A stretch of 5,405 nt of DNA from Candidatus Dormiibacterota bacterium (lineage in GTDB: Bacteria; Chloroflexota; Dormibacteria; Aeolococcales; Aeolococcaceae): assembly GCA_027451645.1 (NCBI GenBank), contig DAIDIX010000003.1, forward strand, positions 1-5,405, read 5' to 3'. Below the pieces are notes generated by a model, which saw only the letters and a program-made list of their open reading frames with translations, did no database searches and was not told the origin of the DNA. This document shows positions 1 through 5,405 of this stretch, piece after piece. The translations under genes were made by a program, and so were the position numbers. The number at the start of each line of letters is the position of its first letter. Position 1 is the stretch's first letter.

Positions 1-385
1 TACAGGCTGCACTTGCAAGCTGGAGCCAGATGCGTGCTGCATCCTCATGGACTGTCGGAACAGTTCGTGAAGCGAGGTCGTACTCATCGAGACGCCGGGA
101 GGTATCTACGCCCTGTTGGTGGGCAATGGCATCAATCCGCATCTCTTCAAGCGCTTTCTCCCACGAGCTGTTGAGTTTCTGAACTCCCACAGCAGCATGG
201 ATTGCCTCGTGGAGACGGACTGCACGACGTGCAGCACTGTCAGCCTGCGGGATGACTGCTGTCCGGGATCCTGCATCTGTTGTGCCCTCTCCATTTCCGG
301 AAGGAGTTACCTTCCATGGCGTGTCCGAGGGAGACCAGCCATCCACAAGGTAGCCAAGATCATTGCGACGAGAGGTCTGTGTCAT
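1..385 (-). CDS. HExxH-containing protein, CobT/vWA-like putative partner of the AAA+ ATPase (5' part only)
   Basis: Reading the minus strand from ATG at 385 gives 128 codons with no stop, running off the left edge, so the C-terminal part is missing. The start is chosen because a clear Shine-Dalgarno site (GGAG, 394-397) lies 8 bases upstream; the ATG at 390 meets a stop after one further codon. Residues 59-63 read HEAIH, a zinc-metallopeptidase-type HExxH motif, followed about 17 residues later by EEMRID (80-85), which could supply an acidic third ligand. Before the motif is a segment with TDAGSRTAVIP (36-46). This order resembles the N-terminal region of CobT-like and vWA-domain proteins encoded beside MoxR/CobS-type ATPases, where a His-acidic helix is followed by an 'E-x-A-R-(V/I)-(E/D)' helix. 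The gene begins 11 bases after the ATPase stop, so the two are probably co-transcribed. The open frame is well supported. The family call is inference from motif and context, and any vWA domain would lie outside the window. Confidence 0.75.
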   Translation of the reverse strand, partial: MTQTSRRNDLGYLVDGWSPSDTPWKVTPSGNGEGTTDAGSRTAVIPQADSAARRAVRLHEAIHAAVGVQKLNSSWEKALEEMRIDAIAHQQGVDTSRRLDEYDLASRTVPTVHEDAARIWLQLASAAC

Positions 386-393
386 GACATATT

Positions 394-399
394 CTCCTA
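394..399 (-). promoter_or_regulatory. Shine-Dalgarno site of the HExxH gene, overlapping the ATPase stop codon
   Basis: On the minus strand the sequence TAGGAG contains the TAG stop of the ATPase gene (399-397) fused to the GGAG of the next ribosome binding site, 8 bases before ATG at 385. It decides the start of the downstream gene and suggests translational coupling between the two. Confidence 0.65.
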
Positions 400-2622
400 C
401 TCGACTTCCGCATGTGAGGGAGCAGCTGTTACTGCGTGCGCCTGCTTCCTCGTCTGCTCAAGAAGCTTCGCTCGTCCGCCCACTGATGCTTCAAGGAGAC
501 TCTGGGCCCTCCGGAGATCCCCGTGGGTTGCAACACTCGCTGCAAACGGCTCGGGAATATCCTCCAGGAGTTCACCGAATTTGCTGAGCGTACGGTATGT
601 GATGGCAGGAGAGCCATCATCGAGCCGGTCATGGTTCCGCTCCGAATACAGGTATTTTGCAAACTCCCTGAGATGTTCGGGCAGAGCCTCAATCATGGCA
701 GTGCTCGGCTCGATGACAGGCGAGATGATGGAGAACCGGTCGAGAACAGCAGGTGCAACATCGTCATCAATGGAGCCGTTCATCGTGGCGATGCAGCGGA
801 ATCCCGTGTGTGGCCGGACAGTCTCACCCGTTGGCAGGGTAACCTGCGCAACCTCGGGATTGTCAAGCAGTACATGGAGCATGTTGCTCACATCCTCGGA
901 TGCATGGTTCAGTTCATTGACCACGAGGAGAGCTCCTTCCCTCCATGCCATGAGAAATGGGCCATCATTCCATACAAAACTGTCACCCTTGGGAACCCAG
1001 TGGCCCCAGAGGGATGCAGCAGACTGCTCGCTTGTAAGGGTGACAGAGTATACGGGCTGATTCCCATCTGTGGTGGAGAGCGCAGCAGCAACTGCTGCTG
1101 AGGTCTTCCCGGTTCCGGGAGGGCCGAAGAGGAGTGCGTGCATGCCTCCCTCGGGAAGTGCACAGGTCTTCAGATAGGTTCCGAGCTCATCACGTGCCAC
1201 AGGTGCTAGCGGAGCAGTTTCGAGGTCATTCCCATCCAGCTTCACATGTTGAAGTTTCGGCTCCTGAGCCTGCATTGGCTGGGGATCCGCTTTCTCCTCA
1301 GTTGTGTAGTGTTCATGGAGGGGAGACGCGAGTTCCCGGCGGGTCCGCTCGAGCCTGTGTGTCTCTGCATACCACTGGTCGAGTGCTGTCCTGTACGCAT
1401 GGTCAGCCTCGCTCCGAAGCCGCTCACAGGTCTCTTCCCATGCTGCAACCTCACCACGATGGAAGAACGAATCCTTTGGCTGTTGGGGAAGTTCCGGATT
1501 CACTGGAACAGGTTCTGGTGGATTTGGATAGCGGGCCGTGATCTTCCTGAGCTCCCGGTCCAGTGCATTCTGGCGTGCAGCATGCCGCTTTTCCCACGCA
1601 CGCTCGAGTGCATTGAAAGCCTTTGGGTCAGAAAACTGCTGCTCCCACCTGACATGCTGTGCAGCGGAAGCTGCAGCCCGAACAAGTGCTGTCGCACGGG
1701 CACTGTCATACCCGAACACAAGTGCTGCAGCAGTATCCGGAGAAAGGGTGTTCCTCAGGGCAGCAAACATCTCGAGCTGCCGGTATGTGACTGCAGGTTC
1801 TCCCCGTTCCTCATCAACATGCTTGTATTGCCACTTGGCCTCTTCCCGGAGATCCTCGGGAAGCGCCTCGATCATTTCCGTGCTTGGACGTGCCACATCG
1901 ACTGTGAGGCCAAACCTGTCAAGCACGGGCTCGGAGATATCCTCTGGAAAGCCGTTCATTGTGGCAATGCAGCGGAAACCCTTGCCCGGACGGACAGTTT
2001 CACCAGTAGGGAGCGTGAACTGCGCGACTTCAGGGTCATCGAGGAGCACATGAAGCACATTCTGTACATCCTCGGACGCATGATCAATCTCGTTGATAAC
2101 GAGAAGCGCACCCTCTCTCCATGCCCGGAGCATCGGTCCGTCATTCCAGACGAACTGGTCCCCCTTGGGCATCCAGTGTCCCCACAGAGAAGCTGCGGAC
2201 TGCTCGCTCGTGAGGGTGATGGAGTACACCGGCTGGGGGTTCCCGTCCGGTGTGACGTAACGGGACCGTGCTGCACTTGTAGTTTTCCCCGTTCCCCGGG
2301 GTCCATACAGCAGTACGTGATTCCCGCCCTCAGGCTCAGCTGTCGCAAGAAGCACGTCGGTAACATCGTCGCGGTCAATGCCAATGTCTGACCGCTTCGG
2401 CTGTACCTCCCGTAGCCTCCTCTTTGCGTCTTCCTGTTCCGATACCAGTTCTGCGGCAGAGATCACCTCCCTCATGGGGATGTGAGTGCTCCGATTCTCC
2501 GAACGAACCACCGTGTCCGTCTGTCGCGGGTCGGACGTTGGTGGGGTCTGCACCCCGTTCATTTGTCTCTGGTTTAAGCCTTCTGACAGGGACATGGCGC
2601 GGACAATATCGTGTACTTGCAA
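397..2622 (-). CDS. Tandem MoxR/CbbQ/CobS-type AAA+ (AAA_5) ATPase with two ATPase modules
   Basis: The longest frame is 741 codons from TTG at 2622; an in-frame stop lies two codons upstream. ATG at 2595 (732 aa) or 2562 (721 aa) are plausible starts, since no site has a convincing Shine-Dalgarno; residue numbers here use the longest form. Module 1: Walker A GPRGTGKT (107-114), Walker B region GALLVINEID (171-180), sensor-1 region IATMNG (219-224), VLDRF with likely arginine finger R236. Module 2: Walker A GPPGTGKT (500-507), GALLVVNELN (563-572), IATMNG (611-616), VLDRF with R629. Both carry the SLWGHW...VWNDGP segment between Walker A and B, typical of MoxR/dynein-related AAA_5 proteins. 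Residues about 320-450 form a charged, Arg/Glu-rich, probably helical linker with a proline-rich stretch (365-382). There is no signal peptide or membrane segment, so it is expected to be cytoplasmic. Such ATPases usually form rings that remodel or activate a vWA-type partner or a metal enzyme. The substrate here is unknown; the HExxH gene just downstream is the likely partner. Both Walker B motifs have Asn where Asp is usual (N177, N569), while the catalytic Glu is kept. Confidence 0.93.
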   Translation of the reverse strand: MQVHDIVRAMSLSEGLNQRQMNGVQTPPTSDPRQTDTVVRSENRSTHIPMREVISAAELVSEQEDAKRRLREVQPKRSDIGIDRDDVTDVLLATAEPEGGNHVLLYGPRGTGKTTSAARSRYVTPDGNPQPVYSITLTSEQSAASLWGHWMPKGDQFVWNDGPMLRAWREGALLVINEIDHASEDVQNVLHVLLDDPEVAQFTLPTGETVRPGKGFRCIATMNGFPEDISEPVLDRFGLTVDVARPSTEMIEALPEDLREEAKWQYKHVDEERGEPAVTYRQLEMFAALRNTLSPDTAAALVFGYDSARATALVRAAASAAQHVRWEQQFSDPKAFNALERAWEKRHAARQNALDRELRKITARYPNPPEPVPVNPELPQQPKDSFFHRGEVAAWEETCERLRSEADHAYRTALDQWYAETHRLERTRRELASPLHEHYTTEEKADPQPMQAQEPKLQHVKLDGNDLETAPLAPVARDELGTYLKTCALPEGGMHALLFGPPGTGKTSAAVAAALSTTDGNQPVYSVTLTSEQSAASLWGHWVPKGDSFVWNDGPFLMAWREGALLVVNELNHASEDVSNMLHVLLDNPEVAQVTLPTGETVRPHTGFRCIATMNGSIDDDVAPAVLDRFSIISPVIEPSTAMIEALPEHLREFAKYLYSERNHDRLDDGSPAITYRTLSKFGELLEDIPEPFAASVATHGDLRRAQSLLEASVGGRAKLLEQTRKQAHAVTAAPSHAEVE
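775..1056 (-). repeat. AAA+ core, copy 2 of an internal tandem duplication
   Basis: This segment encodes residues 523-616, the second copy of the ATPase core. Differences from copy 1 include M/V, Q/S, M/F and R/M around the FVWNDGP segment, and EID to ELN after the Walker B. Many shared residues use different synonymous codons, so this is an old duplication and not a recent copy. Confidence 0.9.
1951..2232 (-). repeat. AAA+ core, copy 1 of an internal tandem duplication
   Basis: This segment encodes residues 131-224 of the ATPase, from PVYS to the sensor-1 ATMNG. It aligns without gaps to residues 523-616 encoded at 775-1056; by hand count 80 of 94 residues are identical. The two copies are direct repeats 1176 bases apart. 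Confidence 0.9.
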
Positions 2623-2925
2623 TACTCACGGGAAAATGTCTGTCAGGCTGTCCTCAGCACGACCATCTCCTGCAGGTACAGGATGCAGGTGGAGGGAAAT
2701 CTGGATGAGGTGCACGAGCAGCAGATGCAGGGTGGCGTGGCTCAGGATTCAGTCCAGTCGTTCCTGGAAAGGACCACGGAGGACACGCTTCACTGGGGCA
2801 ATGTGTAGCACACCGTGCATGTGTCTCTGAAAGGAGCAGTTCCCTGGCGTGCCGGTATGCAGGTTGCCTTGTGTATACTGAAGGGTACGCACCGAGATGG
2901 TGGATGAAGTAAGGTACAGAGCAAG
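2623..2925. other. Divergent intergenic spacer between the ATPase gene and rpmH
   Basis: About 300 bases separate the 5' ends of two divergent genes, so promoters for both should lie here. No match to the DnaA box consensus TTATCCACA and no AT-rich unwinding stretch was found by eye, so there is no support for oriC. A plus-strand frame from GTG at 2611 to 2808 is open but has no ribosome binding site and resembles no family I know. A short inverted repeat, GTGT-AGC-ACAC (2803-2813), is too weak to call a terminator or operator. I see no tRNA, rRNA or known riboswitch. Confidence 0.5.
2874..2879 (+). promoter_or_regulatory. Possible -10 element of the rpmH operon promoter
   Basis: TATACT matches five of six bases of the sigma-70-type -10 consensus and lies 46 bases before the rpmH start, which would leave a leader of about 40 bases. 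No good -35 hexamer is visible at 16-18 bases upstream, so the call rests on the -10 and the position only. Confidence 0.3.
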
Positions 2926-3072
2926 ATGAAACGAACTTTTCAACCAAAGCGCCGGTACTGGGGAAAGACCCATGGATTCATGGTCCGCATGTCAAGCCCA
3001 GGTGGCCGTCGTGTGATCAAGGCTCGCCGCCTTAAGGGACGGAAGGTGCTCACTCCGTCATGGGGCAAGTAG
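2926..3072 (+). CDS. rpmH: 50S ribosomal protein L34
   Basis: The 48-residue product begins MKRTFQPKRR, contains THGFMVRM and GGRRVIKARRLKGRK, and matches L34 along its whole length (the family is usually 44-50 residues). L34 is a small, very basic protein of the large ribosomal subunit that binds 23S rRNA. The start is the only ATG before the diagnostic MKRT; a weak Shine-Dalgarno (AAGG, 2911-2914) lies 11 bases upstream. The usual run of basic residues after QPK is broken by YWGK, and the C-terminus ends in a less common TPSWGK tail. It is the first gene of the plus-strand cluster, and its last 13 bases overlap the start of rnpA. The family call is secure. Confidence 0.97.
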   Translation: MKRTFQPKRRYWGKTHGFMVRMSSPGGRRVIKARRLKGRKVLTPSWGK

Positions 3073-3434
3073 CCACACAGACGTGGACACGGTTGACACC
3101 GAAGTCGGAGGTCAGCCGGGTGAGGAGACAGGGTGTACGCAGGCGCGTTGGGTCTGTTTCAGTGTTTGTGCACATGCATGACCCTGCTGATGAAGAAATC
3201 AGGTTTGCTGTGTCGACGAGGAAGATGAAAGGTGCAGTGAAACGCAACAGAATCCGGAGACGGCTCAAGGCTGCCCTCCACGAGCTGCGCAACAGGCTCC
3301 AGACAGGATGCGATCTCGTTCTTGTCGGAGATGAGCAGGTTGAAATGCTTCCCTGGAGCAGCCTCCTCGGAGATGTCGATGGAGTCCTTCACCTCATACC
3401 TGCAGCAATGGTGGGTAACGATGTCAACAACTGA
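3060..3434 (+). CDS. rnpA: Ribonuclease P protein component
   Basis: The 124-residue product is the protein subunit of RNase P, which joins the catalytic RNA to remove 5' leaders from pre-tRNAs; the family is usually about 110-130 residues. The signature helix is KRNRIRRRLK (61-70), the RNR motif that contacts P RNA, preceded by RFAVSTRKMKGAV (48-60). The N-terminal RLTPKSEVSRVRRQGVRR (11-28) matches the usual 'RL-x-K-x-x-(D/E)F-x-x-V-x-(R/K)-x-G' region. The beta strand DLVLVG (85-90) is also in place. ATG at 3060 puts these at normal distances from the N-terminus and overlaps the end of rpmH by 13 bases; the GGAAGG at 3041-3046 is a rather distant Shine-Dalgarno. Its end overlaps yidD by 14 bases. 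The identification is secure, the exact start slightly less so. Confidence 0.95.
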   Translation: MGQVATQTWTRLTPKSEVSRVRRQGVRRRVGSVSVFVHMHDPADEEIRFAVSTRKMKGAVKRNRIRRRLKAALHELRNRLQTGCDLVLVGDEQVEMLPWSSLLGDVDGVLHLIPAAMVGNDVNN

Positions 3435-3738
3435 ATCCCACCGTCCTGGAGCTGCTGCGAGGGCAAGCCTCATCTTCATCAAGATTTACAAGCACACGCT
3501 TTCTCCGATTTTCGGAGTCATGAGCTCCTGCAGGTACACTCCCACATGTTCCCAATATGCGTATACTTCAATAGAGCGATTTGGATGGAGACGTGGGTGG
3601 TGGCTCGCCCTGCGTCGGATAGCTCGGTGCCAGCCGTTTGGGGGCTACGGATATGACCCCGTTCCAGATGTATACATATCATGGCGAGACGCCCGTCGCG
3701 TGAAGCGTGAGCGTCAATCGAGGAAGAAGGAGCAATGA
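3421..3738 (+). CDS. yidD: Membrane protein insertion efficiency factor YidD
   Basis: The 105-residue product carries the full YidD signature: LIFIKIYKHTLSPIFG (17-32), CRYTPTCSQY (37-46), RRIARCQPFGGYGYDPVP (65-82). The conserved cysteines are C37, C43 and C70. YidD is a small membrane-associated protein thought to help YidC insert membrane proteins; its N-terminal helix (about 14-35) is probably amphipathic. The frame is open further upstream, but ATG at 3421 gives the normal length, sits behind a GGTGGGT (3410-3416) and overlaps the rnpA stop by only 14 bases; an earlier ATG at 3322 would bury 33 unrelated residues inside rnpA. The C-terminus is strongly basic (RRVKRERQSRKK). The stop overlaps the yidC start as ATGA, indicating coupled translation of two proteins of one pathway. 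Confidence 0.95.
   Translation: MSTTESHRPGAAARASLIFIKIYKHTLSPIFGVMSSCRYTPTCSQYAYTSIERFGWRRGWWLALRRIARCQPFGGYGYDPVPDVYISWRDARRVKRERQSRKKEQ
3721..3732 (+). promoter_or_regulatory. Purine-rich Shine-Dalgarno of yidC inside the 3' end of yidD
   Basis: The purine run AGGAAGAAGGAG offers two overlapping Shine-Dalgarno cores. AAGGAG (3727-3732) is only 2 bases from the yidC ATG and probably too close. AGGAAG (3721-3726) is 8 bases away and is the likelier site. This supports ATG 3735 as the yidC start. Confidence 0.6.
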
Positions 3739-4652
3739 ACCCAATCATCGCCCCATTTGTCGGGATCTACAACCTGATCCAGTGGTCGATAGTACATCTC
3801 GCGAACTGGCTTGCAGGCAATCCTGTGGCGAATGGAATTGGCGCATTCGGACTTGCGATCCTCATTGTCACAATAGTGCTCCGTCTCATTCTCCTGCCCC
3901 TCTTCCGGTGGCAGTACCAGACCCAGCTCAACATGGCTGCAGACAACACGATTCTGGGACCAAGGCTGAAGGAACTGAGGAAGAAGTACAAGGGAGATGC
4001 GCAGGCTCTCAACCGAGAGATGATGAAAATGTACAAGGATCTCGGCATGAGTCCCTATGCGAATCTTGCAGGGTGCCTGCCACTTGTCATCCAGATTCCT
4101 TTCCTGTTCGCCATGTACGATGCCATCCGCTCCGCCTCCGCGCATATCAAGGTGCATGCAGGATTTCTCTGGATTCCCGACCTCAGCAAGTCCGCACTCA
4201 CCACGTGCTGCCATGGAGTGAATGGAGGCATCATAGGCATGATTCCTGCAATCGTGGTGCATTTTGATCTGTTCCTCCTGCCAATCCTGACTGGCATCCT
4301 TTCCTTCATGCAGTTCCGCATGATCGGACAGACCAACATTCCTGGTGCATCAGACCAGCAGCAGCAGATGGGGGCCTCGATGGGGAAGTCGATGGGTGCG
4401 GTCTCGGGCATCATGCTCTTCGTCTTCGCACTTGAGTTTTCCCAGGGCCTTGTTCTCTATTACCTGACGATTACCGTGTTCAGCGTCATCCAGCAGTATG
4501 TTGTCATGGGCTGGGGAAACCTCACGGTTCCGTCATGGTTTCCTGGAACTCGGCGTACAGCGGAACTGGTTGCCCGACGGGAGAAGCGCATCGAGGAGCG
4601 CATACGTACCAAAGGCTCGGGCGGGGCTGCGAAGGCTGCCTCGAAGAGCTGA
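3735..4652 (+). CDS. yidC: Membrane protein insertase YidC (short Oxa1/Alb3 type)
   Basis: The 305-residue product is the YidC/Oxa1 insertase, which inserts and folds inner-membrane proteins alone or with SecYEG. The core shows a transmembrane segment around residues 36-57 with R50, the conserved arginine of the hydrophilic groove. A charged cytoplasmic helical hairpin follows (about 61-108, LKELRKKYKGDAQALNREMMKMYKDLGM region is its second half). Next is the hallmark GCLPLVIQIPFLFAMY (113-128), then hydrophobic segments around 165-192 and 225-257. A Gln/Met-rich loop (208-222) lies before the last pair. The C-terminal tail from about 272 is basic (RRTAELVARREKR...), as in YidC proteins that bind ribosomes through the tail. 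The large periplasmic domain of proteobacterial YidC is absent, and no lipobox cysteine is seen near the N-terminus, unlike many Firmicutes homologues. Its start overlaps the yidD stop by 4 bases, and jag follows after 47 bases. Confidence 0.96.
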   Translation: MNPIIAPFVGIYNLIQWSIVHLANWLAGNPVANGIGAFGLAILIVTIVLRLILLPLFRWQYQTQLNMAADNTILGPRLKELRKKYKGDAQALNREMMKMYKDLGMSPYANLAGCLPLVIQIPFLFAMYDAIRSASAHIKVHAGFLWIPDLSKSALTTCCHGVNGGIIGMIPAIVVHFDLFLLPILTGILSFMQFRMIGQTNIPGASDQQQQMGASMGKSMGAVSGIMLFVFALEFSQGLVLYYLTITVFSVIQQYVVMGWGNLTVPSWFPGTRRTAELVARREKRIEERIRTKGSGGAAKAASKS

Positions 4653-4688
4653 CAGACATATCGTTACCCAATCACAAAGGATCACGGT

Positions 4689-4694
4689 GAGGAG
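4689..4694 (+). promoter_or_regulatory. Shine-Dalgarno site of jag
   Basis: GAGGAG lies 5 bases before ATG at 4700 and fixes the start of the partial jag gene, favouring this ATG over the second one two codons later. The gap between yidC and jag (4653-4699) holds no visible terminator, so jag is probably read through from yidC. Confidence 0.6.
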
Positions 4695-4699
4695 TACAC

Positions 4700-5405
4700 A
4701 TGGAGATGGAAGAGACAACACAGCCGGTCGATACTGGCTCAGTACAGACTGCATCCGTCAGTGAGGGGGGCATCGAGGAGTCCGCTGATACAGTTGATGA
4801 TGCAGTTGCACAGGCATGTGCGAAGCTTGGAATACGGGAGAAGGATGCCGAGGTGCTCGTTCTCTCCCAGGGAGTCACTGCACTTCCCGGAGAGACTGTG
4901 TCGGGATCACGGGCACGGGTTCACGTCTGGAAAATGGATGAGCTGACAATGCACGCCAGGGAGATCCTTGCAGATCTTCTTGACAAGATGGGTGCAGAGG
5001 CAACCATCAGTGCCCGAAGGGGCCATCTCGGGAGTCATCCAGAAGGAGATGTACCTCCAGTCATTCTTGATGTGAGCGGAGATGATCTTGGCCTTCTCAT
5101 CGGATGGAGAGGGGAAACGCTCCAGGCCCTCCAGACGCTCATCCATCTCATGATTGCGAGTGAAGACGAGTCAGCACGGAAGGTATACATCGATGTCGAG
5201 CGGTATCGCCTTCGCAGGGAGGAGTATGTCCGCAGCCTTGCGCACAGGATTGCTCAGCGGGTGCGTGAAACAGGAGAGCGGTATGTCCTCGATCCGATGC
5301 AGCCGTACGAGCGCCGTGTTGTCCATGTGACTCTCCAGGATGAGGAAGGTGTCAGGACAGAGAGCACTGGTGCAGAACCACGACGTCGCGTTGCAGTCAT
5401 TCCAA
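4700..5405 (+). CDS. jag: RNA-binding protein Jag/KhpB (KH and R3H domains), 3' end cut by the window
   Basis: The frame opens at ATG 4700 and stays open for 235 codons to the right edge, so the last few residues are missing. Residues 1-30 are acidic and Thr/Ser-rich with no known domain. Residues about 31-77 match the Jag N-terminal domain (AVAQACAKLGIREKDAEVLV, ending RARVHVW), although its usual GLFG-type turn is replaced by ALPG. A KH domain covers about 100-170, with the nucleic-acid-binding loop GWRG (135-138) in IGWRGETLQALQ. The R3H domain (about 180-235) has the diagnostic R205-x3-H209 in PYERRVVHV and ends in RRRVAVIP, close to the normal end of the family. KhpB acts with KhpA as an RNA-binding dimer affecting cell elongation and division in Gram-positive bacteria. 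Its place after yidC is the classic arrangement. Confidence 0.95.
   Translation, partial: MEMEETTQPVDTGSVQTASVSEGGIEESADTVDDAVAQACAKLGIREKDAEVLVLSQGVTALPGETVSGSRARVHVWKMDELTMHAREILADLLDKMGAEATISARRGHLGSHPEGDVPPVILDVSGDDLGLLIGWRGETLQALQTLIHLMIASEDESARKVYIDVERYRLRREEYVRSLAHRIAQRVRETGERYVLDPMQPYERRVVHVTLQDEEGVRTESTGAEPRRRVAVIP

Noticed and set aside
116..1060. Plus-strand open frame of 314 codons
   Set aside because: It lies antisense to the ATPase gene and the HExxH gene, both of which have recognisable motifs; its translation is Ser/Arg/Cys-rich and resembles no family.
1246..2391. Plus-strand open frame of 381 codons
   Set aside because: It is fully antisense to the ATPase coding region. 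Its length comes from the codon composition of the real gene, and its cysteine-rich translation shows no domain.
2596..2661. Possible promoter of the ATPase gene on the minus strand (CTGACA, 16 bases, TATTGC)
   Set aside because: The -10 matches only three of six bases, and the implied transcript would start after the TTG codon; it is too weak to annotate, though it would favour the ATG at 2595 or 2562.
2611..2808. Possible small plus-strand gene in the spacer (65 codons from GTG)
   Set aside because: It has no ribosome binding site, an unlikely start overlapping the 5' end of the ATPase gene, and no recognisable sequence; chance openness in this GC-rich DNA is enough.
2803..2813. Inverted repeat GTGT-AGC-ACAC in the spacer
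   Set aside because: The stem is four base pairs with no T-run after it, too short for a terminator or a supported operator.
2654..2947. Minus-strand open frame of 97 codons before rpmH
   Set aside because: It begins inside rpmH, is rich in Pro, Cys and His, and has no motif; it would also occupy the expected promoter region.
2667..3538. A 14-base direct repeat, CTCCTGCAGGTACA, at 2667-2680 and at 3525-3538 in yidD
   Set aside because: Only two copies exist, one of them coding for conserved YidD residues (SCRY). Similarity does not extend on either side, so coincidence is likely.

Overview
The window joins two unrelated blocks of bacterial chromosome that face away from each other across a spacer of about 300 bases. 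The right half (2926-5405, plus strand) is the conserved cluster rpmH-rnpA-yidD-yidC-jag(khpB), which in many bacteria lies next to dnaA and the replication origin. The left half (1-2622, minus strand) is an accessory-looking pair. One gene encodes a large protein with two MoxR/CbbQ/CobS-type AAA+ modules in tandem. Directly downstream, with its own Shine-Dalgarno site, is the start of a gene that runs off the left edge and carries an HExxH motif; it looks like the CobT/von Willebrand A-type partners of such ATPases.

The organism cannot be named from the sequence alone. YidC is short and lacks the large periplasmic domain of proteobacterial YidC. A Jag/KhpB protein follows it, and YidC shows no lipoprotein signal of the Firmicutes kind. 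This points to a non-proteobacterial lineage; a Chloroflexota-like or poorly sampled phylum would fit, but that is a guess. The genetic code is standard, with TGA used as a stop (rnpA, yidD, yidC). Third codon positions are moderately rich in G and C.

Region by region: 1-385 (minus), 5' end of the HExxH protein, 128 codons visible; 397-2622 (minus), tandem AAA+ ATPase; 2623-2925, spacer with the likely promoters and no convincing gene or DnaA box; 2926-3072 rpmH; 3060-3434 rnpA; 3421-3738 yidD; 3735-4652 yidC; 4700-5405 jag, cut by the right edge. rpmH, rnpA, yidD and yidC overlap one another by 13, 14 and 4 bases, so their translation is probably coupled.

The housekeeping cluster makes a ribosomal protein, the RNase P protein, two membrane-protein insertion factors and an RNA-binding regulator. 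The left pair fits the general plan of a MoxR-type ATPase working on or with a metallopeptidase/vWA-type partner. Its duplicated ATPase core is the least ordinary element here: the two copies are 85% identical in protein over 94 residues, yet many of their shared codons differ synonymously. That indicates an old duplication with both copies under strong selection.
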